Below, in pieces: positions 7,970-16,305 of a stretch of DNA of 64,000 nucleotides. Below the pieces are notes generated by a model that searched no databases, was not told the origin of the DNA, and worked only from the letters and a program-made list of their open reading frames with translations. A program made the translations under genes and the position numbers. Position 1 is the stretch's first letter; each line of letters begins with the position of its first letter. This stretch comes from Halorussus halophilus. Its GTDB lineage: Archaea > Halobacteriota > Halobacteria > Halobacteriales > Haladaptataceae. The DNA is taken from NCBI RefSeq assembly GCF_008831545.1, contig NZ_CP044523.1, positions 1,240,001 to 1,304,000 of the forward strand, in the 5' to 3' direction.

Positions 7970-9307
7970 ATGCGACTACTGCACTACTCCGACGTAGAGA
8001 ACGCCTACGACCGCCCGGAGCGCATCGGCCGCTTGGCTGGTCTTCTCCAGTCCGAGCGCGACGACAGTACCGTCGTCGTCGGAACCGGCGACAACGTCGG
8101 GCCGGGCGTGCTGGCGATGGAGACCGACGGCCGCCAGTCGTTGGACTTCTTCCGTGCCGTCGAACCGACTGTCGAGACGCTCGGCAACCACGACTTCGAC
8201 TTCGAGTTGGAAGCGACGCGCCGGGTTGTCGCGGAGTCGCCCCAGACGTGGGTCAGCGCAAATATCGAGGATGGCGAGGAAGTAGCTCCTGACACAACCT
8301 CTACCGCCATCGTCGAGCGCGACGGAGAAACCGTCGGCTTCGTCGGCGTGACCGACCCAGGTTCGTCGGTTCCGGACTCACTCACCGTCTCGGACCCCAA
8401 ACTGGCAGTTCGAGAAGCCACAGCGGAACTCCGTGAGGCGGGCGTTGACTGGGTCGTCGCGCTGGCACACGTCGGCGACGAACAGTTAGAAAGGCTCACC
8501 GAAACCGACGTAGACGTGATTTTGGCGGGGCACATCCACAGAGAGCAACGCGAGCGAAGCGACGGCACGCTCGTCGTCCGACCCGGCGCGAACGGCCGAA
8601 TCGTCTGGGAAGTGGAATTAGGCGAGCAGATATCGGCCACGCGTCACGAAGTCCCCGACGCGCCGCTGGACGAGTCGGTCGCCGAGCAGTTGCGCGAGCG
8701 AATGGAACAGACCGGTCTCGCGGAAGTCGTCGGGCGCGCCCCCGAACCGCTTCCCCGCGACCGTGAGCAGAACTTCGCCGGAGAGACCCGAATCAAGAAC
8801 TTCGTCGCCGACGCCTATCTGTGGGCGACCGACGCCGACCTGAGCTTCTTCGACACCGGTATGCTCAGAGAAGGCGACCCGTTCGTTGGCGAGATGACAG
8901 TGGCTGATTTGCGAGGATTGGCACCGTTCGAGGCCCACCTCCGCACAGCGTCCGTCTCGGGCGGAACGCTTCGGGAACTCATCGACCAGTCTATCGCGAC
9001 CGACGAGCGCGCCGCACGCCACGATACGGAGGTGATGTGGTGGGGTCATTTCGCGGGACTGACCCTCGTCTGGGACCGCGACGAAAAAGAGATACGAGAG
9101 ATTCGCATCGGCGGCGACCCGCTCGACTCGGAAGCGACCTACACACTGGCGACGACTGGCTACGTTCTCATCGCCGACGAGTTCCCGGCACTGAGTTGGG
9201 ACGACCGCGAATCGAGTTGGGGCGTCCAGTACGACGCGCTGGTCGAGTACGCGAGAGAGGTCGGCGTGGTTGCGGAGTTGGACGGGAGAATCGTGGTCGA
9301 ATCGTAA
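7970..9307 (+). CDS. 5'-nucleotidase/metallophosphatase family protein, paralogue 1
   Basis: A 445-residue two-domain protein. The N-terminal metallophosphoesterase part shows LHYSDVEN (4-11), GTGDN (D41), LGNHDFD (N73, H74), ALAH (H167) and AGHIH (187-191). The first motif is DVE where UshA-like 5'-nucleotidases have DxH, so one metal ligand differs. The C-terminal half is a 5'-nucleotidase substrate domain, but its usual NGGxR loop reads DTGMLR, so nucleotide recognition may be altered. There is no signal peptide, unlike periplasmic relatives, so it is probably cytoplasmic. Two paralogues lie at 59188-60534 and 60571-61977. Confidence 0.8.
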   Translation: MRLLHYSDVENAYDRPERIGRLAGLLQSERDDSTVVVGTGDNVGPGVLAMETDGRQSLDFFRAVEPTVETLGNHDFDFELEATRRVVAESPQTWVSANIEDGEEVAPDTTSTAIVERDGETVGFVGVTDPGSSVPDSLTVSDPKLAVREATAELREAGVDWVVALAHVGDEQLERLTETDVDVILAGHIHREQRERSDGTLVVRPGANGRIVWEVELGEQISATRHEVPDAPLDESVAEQLRERMEQTGLAEVVGRAPEPLPRDREQNFAGETRIKNFVADAYLWATDADLSFFDTGMLREGDPFVGEMTVADLRGLAPFEAHLRTASVSGGTLRELIDQSIATDERAARHDTEVMWWGHFAGLTLVWDRDEKEIREIRIGGDPLDSEATYTLATTGYVLIADEFPALSWDDRESSWGVQYDALVEYAREVGVVAELDGRIVVES

Positions 9308-9322
9308 CTCCAAGCGAGACGG

Positions 9323-9610
9323 ATGTCTGAAGGGACTGACCACCGTGGATTCTGTCCGGTTTGTGGGTATCGAACCTTGCCCCGGTATCCACGCCAAACG
9401 CGCTTTTCGGTCTGTGACGTTTGCTGCTGGGAAGATGATTTGATCCAACTCGAAAATCCCCTCTCAGGGGACGGTGCAAATCCGGTCTCACTTCGAGAAG
9501 CCAGAGAGAACTTTCGGGAGTTCGGAGCCTGTCACCGGGAATTGATAGCGTCCACGCGTGAACCGACCGCAGAGGAGGGCCGCGACCCGAATTGGCCGTA
9601 CGAACGATAG
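9323..9610 (+). CDS. CPCC family cysteine-rich protein
   Basis: A 95-residue protein with CPVC (11-14) and CDVCC (31-35), then WEDD, a NPVSL-REA-ENFREFG helix and a WPYER end. This order (two CxxC knuckles, CWEDD, N..SL.EAR.NF..FG) is the CPCC domain found in small bacterial and archaeal proteins that probably bind one zinc. Its role is unknown. It starts 15 bp after the phosphoesterase gene, so the two are likely co-transcribed. Confidence 0.8.
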   Translation: MSEGTDHRGFCPVCGYRTLPRYPRQTRFSVCDVCCWEDDLIQLENPLSGDGANPVSLREARENFREFGACHRELIASTREPTAEEGRDPNWPYER

Positions 9611-9632
9611 CACGCCAGATTCGATGACCCTC

Positions 9633-10274
9633 CTACCCGAACACCTGCTCGAACAGCACTGCTTGCCCGCGACGAAGGCGTTCCAGAAACGCTGACTTGC
9701 TGATGCCCAACTCCTCCGCAACCTCCGAAGCAGTCACTTTCTTCGGCACCGCGAAGTAGCCCATGTCCAGTGCTTTCCGAAGCGCCGACTCCTGTGCAGG
9801 CGTCACGTCCCACCGCTGAGCCACTGCCTCGTCGTCCTCGCTCCCGAGTGGGAAGACCCGTTCGAGGGAGACCCCGACGGTTTCGGCGGCCGCCGCGAGG
9901 ACGCCCTGTAACACGTCGTGACCGACGACCGCGCCGGTGTGGCGCTCGACGCCTTCCCGGTACTGGAGCGTCTCGGCCATGAACCCAGCGTCGGTCAGTT
10001 CGTGGACGACGCAGGGGTGTTTCGAGAGACACCGGAAATTGGTCCGACTGTCGGTGCTGGAGGTGTGGAGGTACCGAATCCGGTCGTCTGTGTCGAGGGT
10101 TTCGGCGAGTTCTTCGGCTCCTTTGCTCGCGCTGAATCGGAGCAGGGCGTTGTCGTCGTGCCGAAGTTGTGGGGGGCGTGCGTCTACGGTGGTGTTTGTT
10201 TTTCTGGTGGCGTCTGCGAGCGGGCAGTCGTCTCCGGTGACGCTGAACTCGACGACGAGGCATTCGTCTATCAT
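9633..10274 (-). CDS. HTH-10 family transcription regulator, candidate regulator of paa
   Basis: A 213-residue regulator of the bacterio-opsin-activator (HTH-10) type. The C-terminal DNA-binding domain starts at DVTPAQESALRKALDMGYF and runs through SEVAEELGISKSAFLERLRR, the canonical helix-turn-helix of the family. The N-terminal half is a variable sensor domain with a few cysteines (FRCLSKHPC). It is divergent from paaA across a 294-bp gap that holds a large palindrome, the usual position of the pathway regulator. The ligand is unknown; phenylacetyl-CoA is a guess from context. Confidence 0.8.
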   Translation of the reverse strand: MIDECLVVEFSVTGDDCPLADATRKTNTTVDARPPQLRHDDNALLRFSASKGAEELAETLDTDDRIRYLHTSSTDSRTNFRCLSKHPCVVHELTDAGFMAETLQYREGVERHTGAVVGHDVLQGVLAAAAETVGVSLERVFPLGSEDDEAVAQRWDVTPAQESALRKALDMGYFAVPKKVTASEVAEELGISKSAFLERLRRGQAVLFEQVFG

Positions 10275-10336
10275 TTTCCACCTCTTCGAAGGTCCCCGGT
10301 CGCTCGCTCGAAGCGAACACCACTACTTCTGCTTCT

Positions 10337-10455
10337 TCGAAAGCCCCCGCCCGCTCGCGGTCGTTCAGCGACATATCCGCAAACCGCGCGGATAGAGGTC
10401 GCTGAACGACCACGTCCTCCGGACGCGAGCGACCGGCCCCTTTCAGTCCCGCCCG
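10337..10455. repeat. Palindromic intergenic element, family 3, copy 1
   Basis: A perfect 14-bp inverted pair GGTCGTTCAGCGAC (10359-10372) / GTCGCTGAACGACC (10398-10411) encloses a second pair TATCCGC / GCGGATA (10374-10380, 10388-10394). The flanks TCGAAAGCCCCCG and CGGCCCCTTTCA recur around 50115-50190 with a similar CGTTCAGCGAC core. This is a dispersed palindromic element rather than an operator unique to paa, although it lies between the HTH-10 gene and paaA and could be used by either. Confidence 0.65.
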
Positions 10456-10534
10456 ATAGTGAACGTCTCACCGGTCGTCGCTGATTAAAAGTTAGCCATC
10501 GATACCTCTCCATAGTTCATATTCGCGCGCATAG

Positions 10535-10542
10535 TATTTAAA
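10535..10542 (+). promoter_or_regulatory. paaA TATA box
   Basis: TATTTAAA, an ideal haloarchaeal TATA box in GC-rich DNA. Its centre lies about 31 nt before the ATG at 10569, so initiation about 26 nt downstream gives a nearly leaderless paa mRNA. This spacing supports the ATG at 10569 rather than the in-frame ATG at 10596. Confidence 0.75.
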
Positions 10543-10568
10543 CCCAGTCTATAGGCGGGTCAATTAGT

Positions 10569-11537
10569 ATGGTGGGCGGGATTCAAGGTTCTGGTATGGA
10601 TATCGAGCAAGTCAAAGAGCGCGCCGGACCGCGCGAATTCAGTCCGCACGACGACATGCCGGAGGAGTACCGGAAGGCGGCCACGCGGATGATTCAGTTC
10701 CACGCGAACAGCGAAATCATGGGCGCGTACCTCGAACGCCCGTTCATCCGACAGGCCCCGAGCCTCGACCGAAAGCTGGCGTTCTCCGCGAAGGTACAGG
10801 ACGAAATCGGCCACGGGCAACTGCTCTACCGCGCCGCAGAGTCGCTCGGCATCAAGACCCGCGAGCAGATGCTGGACGAGTTGGCCAACGGCGAAGGCAA
10901 GTTCCTCAACTGCTTCCACTACCCGATGGAGTCGTGGGCGGAAGTGCCGATGATCGCCTTCTTCGTAGACGGCGCGGCGATGCGCCGCCAAGCCACGCTG
11001 AAGCGCACGAGTTGGGAACCCTACGCCCACGCCATGGACAAAGTATGCTTCGAGGAGGGCTTCCACGTCAAACACGGCGAGGACATCATGCGTGAGTTGG
11101 CGACCGGTTCGAAGAAAGAACAGGAGATGCTCCAGGACGCCTTCGAGCAGTGGTGGCCCCGCATCATCCAGTTCTTCGGTCCGACCAACGACAAGTCCAC
11201 GCACCACGACTTCTCGGCGGCCGTGGGGCTGAAGACGATGACCAACGACGAACTGCGAAACGCGTTCTTCAACGCTTACGTCCCGAAGGCCAAGAAGTAC
11301 GGACTCGAAATCCCGGAGCATCCCCGCTTCGAGGAGAACGACGACGGCACGTACGAAGTCGTCGAAGAAGACCTCGACTGGGACGAGTTCTTCACCATCG
11401 CCAAGAACGACGCACCGGGCAGTCACGAGCAGATCGGCAAGCGCGAGCGCACTCAAGAAGCGGTCGAGTGGGTCCGCGAGAGTTTGGACGACTGGGAAGC
11501 GAAAGGCGCGGGTCAGACCCCGCAGGCGGCTGACTAA
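10569..11537 (+). CDS. paaA: Phenylacetyl-CoA 1,2-epoxidase catalytic subunit PaaA
   Basis: A 322-residue ferritin-fold di-iron oxygenase subunit. The iron ligands sit in two ExxH motifs: DEIGH (E79, H82) and FEEGFHVKHGE (E163, H166, with E171), plus E49 in ANSEI. PaaA with PaaC, PaaB and PaaD inserts one oxygen atom into the ring of phenylacetyl-CoA in the cytoplasm. It is the first gene of a compact paaABCD operon. The length matches bacterial PaaA. No PaaE reductase or PaaK ligase is in this window, so the electron donor must be encoded elsewhere. Confidence 0.95.
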   Translation: MVGGIQGSGMDIEQVKERAGPREFSPHDDMPEEYRKAATRMIQFHANSEIMGAYLERPFIRQAPSLDRKLAFSAKVQDEIGHGQLLYRAAESLGIKTREQMLDELANGEGKFLNCFHYPMESWAEVPMIAFFVDGAAMRRQATLKRTSWEPYAHAMDKVCFEEGFHVKHGEDIMRELATGSKKEQEMLQDAFEQWWPRIIQFFGPTNDKSTHHDFSAAVGLKTMTNDELRNAFFNAYVPKAKKYGLEIPEHPRFEENDDGTYEVVEEDLDWDEFFTIAKNDAPGSHEQIGKRERTQEAVEWVRESLDDWEAKGAGQTPQAAD

Positions 11538-11539
11538 CC

Positions 11540-11872
11540 ATGATTTGGGAAGTGTTCCGACAGGAGGAAGCGGGCAAGTACCACACCCACTGCGGGAACG
11601 TCCACGCACCGGACCGCGAGATGGCAAAGCTGTTCGCCCAGATTCAGCACGGGCGGCGCAAGCCGACCAACAGCATCTGGGTCGTTCCGAAAGACGAAAT
11701 CGGCGAAGTCGATACGGAAGACGCGAAGTTCGGCGGTACGACCGACAAGTCCTACCGCTGGGTCATGGGCTACAAGGACTTAGACGCCGCGTTCGCACAG
11801 GAGATTGCGGACTCCGAGAGTGAGCAGGAAGCAGACGCACGAACCAAGGCCGCACAGGAGAGTGACGACTGA
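11540..11872 (+). CDS. paaB: Phenylacetyl-CoA epoxidase subunit PaaB
   Basis: A 110-residue PaaB: WEVFRQEEAGKYHTHCGNVHAPD followed in the same way by IWVVPKDEI and the YRWVMGYKD core. PaaB is a small structural bridge between PaaA-PaaC heterodimers and has no known catalytic residues. Its tail is the usual acidic haloarchaeal extension. It begins 2 bp after paaA stops and overlaps paaC (TGATG), so the three are co-translated. Confidence 0.93.
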   Translation: MIWEVFRQEEAGKYHTHCGNVHAPDREMAKLFAQIQHGRRKPTNSIWVVPKDEIGEVDTEDAKFGGTTDKSYRWVMGYKDLDAAFAQEIADSESEQEADARTKAAQESDD

Positions 11873-12729
11873 TGGCAGTCGAGCAATCACAGCTTGGTGG
11901 CCCGAACGAACTGGATGAAGAGGAACAGGAAGCGGTCGAGTACCTGCTCTACCGACTCGCCGACGACGAACTGGTCATCGGTGAGAGATACACCGAGTGG
12001 CAAGTTCGCGCACCCACGCTCGAATCCGACCTCGCGCTGGCGAACATCGCACAGGACGAGTACGGCCACGCACGACTCTGGTACGACCTGCTGGAGGACT
12101 TCGGCTACAGCGAGGCCGACCTCGTCTTCGAGCGCGACCCGGCGGACTTCCGCCACGCGAGCCTCGTCGAACTGCCCTTCGAGTCGGGTGACTGGGCCGA
12201 CCCAATCGTCCGGTCGTACCTCTACGACATGGCCGAACACCTGCGATTGCAGGCACTCGAAGACACCTCCTACCCGCGCATCGCCGACCGCATCGGCAAG
12301 GTACTGGGCGAGGAGGACTACCACCGCGAACACGCCCAGAACTGGATGGAACGACTCGCCGACGACGAGGAGAGCCACGCCAAGCTGCAGGACGCCGTGG
12401 ACCGCCTGCTCCCGGCCGCGTTGACGCTGTTCGAGGGCGACGACGAAATGGAAGAGCGAGTCGCGGACCTCGGAATCCGAACCGAATCGCTCGATGCGAT
12501 GCGCGAACAGTGGCTCGACACCGTGATTCCGTTCCTGCGCACGCTCGACTTGGAGACGCCCGAGGGACTGCGTGAAGACTACGAGAGCTTCCTGCCCGAG
12601 AATCTCGGCCGGGACGGTGACCACACCGACGCGTGGTTCGACCTCTACGACGACATGACCCACACCTACCGCGAGTTGGGTCGCACCGAGGCGCACAAGA
12701 TAATGCCCGACCCGGACGACGCGGCGTAA
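11872..12729 (+). CDS. paaC: Phenylacetyl-CoA epoxidase structural subunit PaaC
   Basis: A 285-residue ferritin-like PaaC. It shows the NIAQDEYGHARLWYDLL helix (about 58-74) and the later EDYHREHAQNW helix. PaaC is the non-catalytic structural partner of PaaA. The start overlaps the paaB stop codon. Length and order match bacterial paaABC. Confidence 0.93.
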   Translation: MAVEQSQLGGPNELDEEEQEAVEYLLYRLADDELVIGERYTEWQVRAPTLESDLALANIAQDEYGHARLWYDLLEDFGYSEADLVFERDPADFRHASLVELPFESGDWADPIVRSYLYDMAEHLRLQALEDTSYPRIADRIGKVLGEEDYHREHAQNWMERLADDEESHAKLQDAVDRLLPAALTLFEGDDEMEERVADLGIRTESLDAMREQWLDTVIPFLRTLDLETPEGLREDYESFLPENLGRDGDHTDAWFDLYDDMTHTYRELGRTEAHKIMPDPDDAA

Positions 12730-12748
12730 TTAGAGGACTACATCCACC

Positions 12749-13228
12749 ATGAGCTACGACACAGAATTTAACCCAGACCTCGACACAGCGGCCGACGACT
12801 GCGAGGACATCGAGGACATCGACCCGATGGACGAGCCGTCGGCCTGCGCGTACACCGACTACTCGAAAGCGGGGAAAGACCCCGAAGACCTCCCCGCGAC
12901 TGGCGAGGGCTCGTCGGGCGTCGAGCGCCGCGTCTGGGACGCCCTCTACGACATCGACGACCCAGAGATGCCCGTCTCCATCGTGAACCTCGGGCTGATT
13001 TACGGCGTCGAAGTTGACCGAGAAGGCCACGCCGACGTGGAGATGACGCTCACCTACACTGGCTGTCCGGCCCGAAAGATGCTCACGGAAGAAATCGAGC
13101 AGGCAGTCGCCGACACCGAGGGCGTCGAGTCGGTGGACCTCCGACTCGTCTGGAGTCCCGAGTGGTCCATCGAGATGGTCACCGAACAGGGGAAAGACGA
13201 CTTGCGAGAGTTCGGACTGAGCGTGTAA
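12749..13228 (+). CDS. paaD: PaaD, MIP18/DUF59 domain part of a split PaaD
   Basis: A 159-residue protein whose C-terminal two thirds is a DUF59 (MIP18) domain: LYDIDDPEMPVSIVNLGL, then LTYTGCPARK, and a closing VWSPEW. PaaD helps assemble the iron cofactor of the epoxidase system. The first 60 residues are an acidic extension with several cysteines (DDCEDIED, ACAY). Bacterial PaaD ends with a zinc ribbon; here that ribbon is the next gene. A GAGG at 12733-12736 could serve as ribosome binding site. Confidence 0.9.
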   Translation: MSYDTEFNPDLDTAADDCEDIEDIDPMDEPSACAYTDYSKAGKDPEDLPATGEGSSGVERRVWDALYDIDDPEMPVSIVNLGLIYGVEVDREGHADVEMTLTYTGCPARKMLTEEIEQAVADTEGVESVDLRLVWSPEWSIEMVTEQGKDDLREFGLSV

Positions 13229-13230
13229 CC

Positions 13231-13404
13231 ATGCGACGAGGAAGCTTAGACCCCAGCGTCGATACGACCGGTGAAGACAGCGGCGCTGAGTGCCCCTACT
13301 GCGGTTCGACCGAGACCGAACGCGAACACCCGAAAGGGCCGTCGCTCTGCCGGTCGATGCACTACTGCAACGCGTGTGAACAGCCGTTCGAGAAGTTCGA
13401 GTGA
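13231..13404 (+). CDS. PaaD-type zinc ribbon protein (detached C-terminal domain of PaaD)
   Basis: A 57-residue protein with cysteines at 21, 24, 40, 46 and 49 (CPYCGSTETE, then SLCRSMHYCNACEQPFEKF). This aligns with the C-terminal ribbon of bacterial PaaD (CPxCGS..T...S.FGST.C..L..C..C..PF..F). It starts 2 bp after the DUF59 gene, so PaaD has been split into two adjacent, coupled genes. It presumably binds one zinc and works with the DUF59 part. Confidence 0.85.
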   Translation: MRRGSLDPSVDTTGEDSGAECPYCGSTETEREHPKGPSLCRSMHYCNACEQPFEKFE

Positions 13405-13724
13405 GTGGTACTCGTTCGACCCGTCAGTCAGTGTACGAGAGCTGAAAGTGGAGGTAGGAACTCGACGGCCCGACGTGTGCGTCCGGATGAGACGCGAACG
13501 CCGAACTTCGAGGACCAACGGGCGGTACGTCAGTCATGGATGACGGCGCGGCGCAACCCGCAATTGACTCATGATATAGTAAGTAGATAATTTTTATGGC
13601 CGTAGTTTGAAAAGTATTACCTCAACCCTGTCTAGCCAGTGCGTTTCTTGCTGAATCGGTTGCGAAAGTTCCTATGTCAGACAACCGTCTGACGAGGGAC
13701 AACTGTCGAAATCGAACGGACCGC
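13405..13724. other. Gap between the converging paa operon and ogt
   Basis: No credible gene. An AT-rich stretch lies near 13568-13600. A 7-bp hairpin, GTCAGAC / GTCTGAC with a 4-nt loop (13676-13693), may help end transcription between the converging genes but is not followed by a T-run. Confidence 0.5.
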
Positions 13725-14117
13725 TCAGTCGAGCGCGCCTTCGAACTGTAGCAATCGCTCTTTCAGTTCGAGACCGCCGTCGGCCGAGTACCCACACAGC
13801 GCGCCGTTTGCGCCGACGACGCGGTGACAGGGGACGACTAGCGGCACGGGATTCCGGCTACAGGCCTGTCCGACGGCGACGGCAGCGGTGTCGAGTTCGT
13901 CGGCCAGTTCGCCGTAGGTTCGGGTCTCGCCGTACGGAATCGCCGCCATCGCCTCCATCACGTCGCCGGAGAATCCTTCCAGCGGCGTAATCGTCAGGTC
14001 GAACGTGTCGCGCTCCCCACTTTCGTACTCACGGACTTGCCCGCGAACTTCCTCGGGTGACTCCGCGACGTGCGAGTCGGCTATCGAGAGTCCTTGGTCG
14101 AAGACGCTGAGTTCCAT
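13725..14117 (-). CDS. ogt: Methylated-DNA--protein-cysteine methyltransferase
   Basis: A 130-residue O6-alkylguanine DNA alkyltransferase of the short archaeal kind. The acceptor motif PCHRV (C97) is intact, preceded by the DNA-binding helix IPYGETRTYGELA (60-72) and GQACSRNPVPLV (83-94). It repairs O6-methylguanine by irreversible transfer to the cysteine. The N-terminal domain is shorter than in E. coli Ogt, as is usual in haloarchaea. Confidence 0.93.
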   Translation of the reverse strand: MELSVFDQGLSIADSHVAESPEEVRGQVREYESGERDTFDLTITPLEGFSGDVMEAMAAIPYGETRTYGELADELDTAAVAVGQACSRNPVPLVVPCHRVVGANGALCGYSADGGLELKERLLQFEGALD

Positions 14118-14177
14118 CGGTGGAGAGAGGCAGCGAGTCGGCTTTGCAGTTGCGGTCGTCGCCTTATTCTTTCGGCT

Positions 14178-14570
14178 CTACTCCACTTCCACGCGATGGC
14201 GATGCTCGCGCTTCGGCAGGGTAATCCGGAGCGCCCCGTCGAGGTACTCCGCGTTCGTTCGCTTCTCGTCGATCCACTCCGGGAGGCGAATGGTACGACT
14301 CACCGGCTGTTGTTCGCGCGCCCGCTGGGCAAATGGTCCTTCTCTGCGGGACTGCTCTCCCTCCTCTCCTCGCTCCTCGGGCGCGACGACTATCTGCACG
14401 CGATTCTTCTTCACTTTGACGTCGATGTCCTGCTTCCGGATCCCCGGCACGTCGGCAGTGACGACGTACTCTTCCGCCACCTCTCGCACGTCCACTGGAA
14501 TCGCGGCCTGGTCTGGTGGTCCTCGGAACGGTAGTCTGCGTCGCTTCGGCGGTTTGTTTCTTCGTAGCAT
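14178..14570 (-). CDS. hsp20: Hsp20 small heat shock protein
   Basis: A 130-residue small heat shock protein. The alpha-crystallin domain runs from VREVAEEYVVTADVPGI to the A-x-LDG-A-LRITLPK strand (YLDGALRITLPK), the most conserved feature of the family. The N-terminal arm is short and Arg-rich. It is an ATP-independent holdase in the cytoplasm. The ATG at 14570 is chosen; open frame upstream runs antisense into nop5. A TTTAT-type TATA element near 14603-14610 on this strand would give a short leader. Confidence 0.9.
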   Translation of the reverse strand: MLRRNKPPKRRRLPFRGPPDQAAIPVDVREVAEEYVVTADVPGIRKQDIDVKVKKNRVQIVVAPEERGEEGEQSRREGPFAQRAREQQPVSRTIRLPEWIDEKRTNAEYLDGALRITLPKREHRHRVEVE

Positions 14571-14640
14571 GCTCCCCCGGACGCCGTGACGACGCAAGCG
14601 AGCATAAACGCTCGGCCACGTTTCGAGCGACTTGCGTGGG

Positions 14641-14646
14641 TTTAAA
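14641..14646 (+). promoter_or_regulatory. nop5 TATA box
   Basis: TTTAAA centred about 27 nt upstream of the ATG at 14671, which predicts a leaderless message and supports that start over an in-frame one at 14632. Confidence 0.6.
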
Positions 14647-14670
14647 CGCGATGACGCGCAATCGTCGGGT

Positions 14671-15570
14671 ATGACCGAGGACCGAGTTGCAGACCGCGAC
14701 GCGGGGTGGTTCGAAGGCGTCGCACCCGACGACACCGCCGCAGGCGCGGCCCGCATCCGGGACGGGAGCGCAGACGCCCCCGACGACTGGCCACGACAGG
14801 CCATCGAGTCCGGATTCGCGGCGGACGAGGGCGACTACTACGCGAAGCTTCACGCCGCGGCAGTCGAGGCCGCACGGGAGGCCGCGGCCGAGCGCGAACG
14901 CGCTGACGACCAGCAACTCGTCCACGCCGTGCGGGCGATGGACGACCTCGCGGCAGAGGCGAACGAACTCGCCGAGCGAGTCGCCGAGTGGGCCGGAAGC
15001 CGGTATCCCGACGCCGGAACCGGTATCGACTACGCGCTCGAACTCGCCGAACGCGACCCCGAGTCGCCGGTAGACGAGCGACTCGTCTCGCTGGCCCAGC
15101 GAGTCGCCGACCTCGACGACGAGAGCGAGTCGATGCGGGCGTTCCTCGAACGTGAGACGTCGGAAGTCGCGCCCAATCTGTCTGCGATGGCCGGGCCGAT
15201 TCTGGCCGCTCGACTCGTCTCGCTCGCTGGCGGACTCGAATCACTGGCGAAGAAGCCTGCGGGAACGGTGCAGGTCTTGGGTGCGGAGGACTCGCTGTTC
15301 GCTCACTTGCGCGGCCACGCACCCTCGCCGAAGCACGGCGTCATCTTCACCCACGAGTACGTCCGCGGCACGCGACCGGAAAAGCGCGGGTCGGCCGCCC
15401 GAACGCTCTCGGGCAAACTGGCAATCGCCGCTCGCGTCGATTACTACTCCGGCGAGCGCAAGCCCGAACTGGACGCGGAACTCGAAGCCCGAATCGACCA
15501 GATTCGAAGTGACAGTCCCGACGCAGACACGGACGACGAATCCCCAGAAACTCGTGGTGACGACGAATGA
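14671..15570 (+). CDS. nop5: Nop5/Nop56-58 C/D-box sRNP core protein
   Basis: A 299-residue archaeal Nop5. The NOP RNA-binding domain is clear: GPILAARLVSLAGGLESLAKK, then VQVLGAEDSLFAHLRG and PKHGVIFTHEYV. The middle is a long acidic coiled coil and the end is a Ser/Asp/Glu tail. With fibrillarin and L7Ae it forms the C/D-box complex that places 2'-O-methyl groups on rRNA and tRNA. It overlaps flpA by 4 bp, the conserved archaeal pair. Confidence 0.93.
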   Translation: MTEDRVADRDAGWFEGVAPDDTAAGAARIRDGSADAPDDWPRQAIESGFAADEGDYYAKLHAAAVEAAREAAAERERADDQQLVHAVRAMDDLAAEANELAERVAEWAGSRYPDAGTGIDYALELAERDPESPVDERLVSLAQRVADLDDESESMRAFLERETSEVAPNLSAMAGPILAARLVSLAGGLESLAKKPAGTVQVLGAEDSLFAHLRGHAPSPKHGVIFTHEYVRGTRPEKRGSAARTLSGKLAIAARVDYYSGERKPELDAELEARIDQIRSDSPDADTDDESPETRGDDE

Positions 15571-16220
15571 CAGCGAACGAACAGTCGAGACTTCCGGCGG
15601 GCGTCGAACGCCGCCAATTCGACGGCCGTGACCGACTTGTGACCCAGGGTGAACCGGTGTACGGCGAACCGACCGACGAGGACTGGCGACTCTGGGACGC
15701 CGGACGGTCGAAACTCGGCGCGATGGTCGAACTTGGCATGGAAACCGGACTCGCTGGGGAGGACGCAGTTCTCTATCTCGGCGCGGCAAGCGGCACGACG
15801 GTTTCACACGTCGCGGACTTCGCGGGACCGACCTACGCCGTCGAGTTCGCGCCGCGACCGGTTCGAGATTTGGTCGGCGTCGCAGAGGGCCGTCCGAATC
15901 TCTTCCCGCTCCTCAAGGACGCCCGAAAACCCGACACGTACGCCCACGTCGTGGAGTCGAACGTGGACGCAATCGTGCAGGACGTTGCGACTCGTGGGCA
16001 AGCGCGAGTCGCAATCGAGAATCGAGAATTCCTCCGTGACGATGGGCAGGGGCGCTTGCTGGTGGCCATCAAGGCCCGGAGCGAAGACGTGACTCGGGAC
16101 CCCAATTCGGTGTTCGAAGAGTCGTTAGACACGCTTCGTGCGGAGTACGAGATACTGGAGACCGAGCGCCTCGACCCGTATCACGACGACCATCTCGGTA
16201 TCGTCGCACGGCCGCTCTGA
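15567..16220 (+). CDS. flpA: Fibrillarin-like rRNA/tRNA 2'-O-methyltransferase
   Basis: A 217-residue SAM-dependent methyltransferase. Motif I is [16 protein letters not shown] (about 70-85), followed by [13 protein letters not shown] and the [10 protein letters not shown] motif. It is the catalytic subunit of the C/D-box sRNP; sequence specificity comes from the guide RNA. It starts within the nop5 stop codon, so the subunits are made together. Confidence 0.95.
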   Translation: MTANEQSRLPAGVERRQFDGRDRLVTQGEPVYGEPTDEDWRLWDAGRSKLGAMVELGMETGLAGEDAVLYLGAASGTTVSHVADFAGPTYAVEFAPRPVRDLVGVAEGRPNLFPLLKDARKPDTYAHVVESNVDAIVQDVATRGQARVAIENREFLRDDGQGRLLVAIKARSEDVTRDPNSVFEESLDTLRAEYEILETERLDPYHDDHLGIVARPL

Positions 16221-16273
16221 GTTCTGTCTGACCCGTTCACCCGCGCTTCGACCTGATTGGCCGGTGCCGGAAC

Positions 16274-16282
16274 TATTTATAA
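16274..16282 (+). promoter_or_regulatory. TATA box of the glutamate-cysteine ligase gene
   Basis: TATTTATAA, centred about 28 nt before the ATG at 16306; consistent with leaderless transcription and with that start codon. Confidence 0.7.
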
Positions 16283-16305
16283 TCCGCATCGTGAACTATC
16301 GAAGG

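Noticed and set aside
14632-14670. Longer N-terminus for Nop5
   Set aside because: It would include the TATA box, and the extra 13 residues are basic and unlike the acidic protein.
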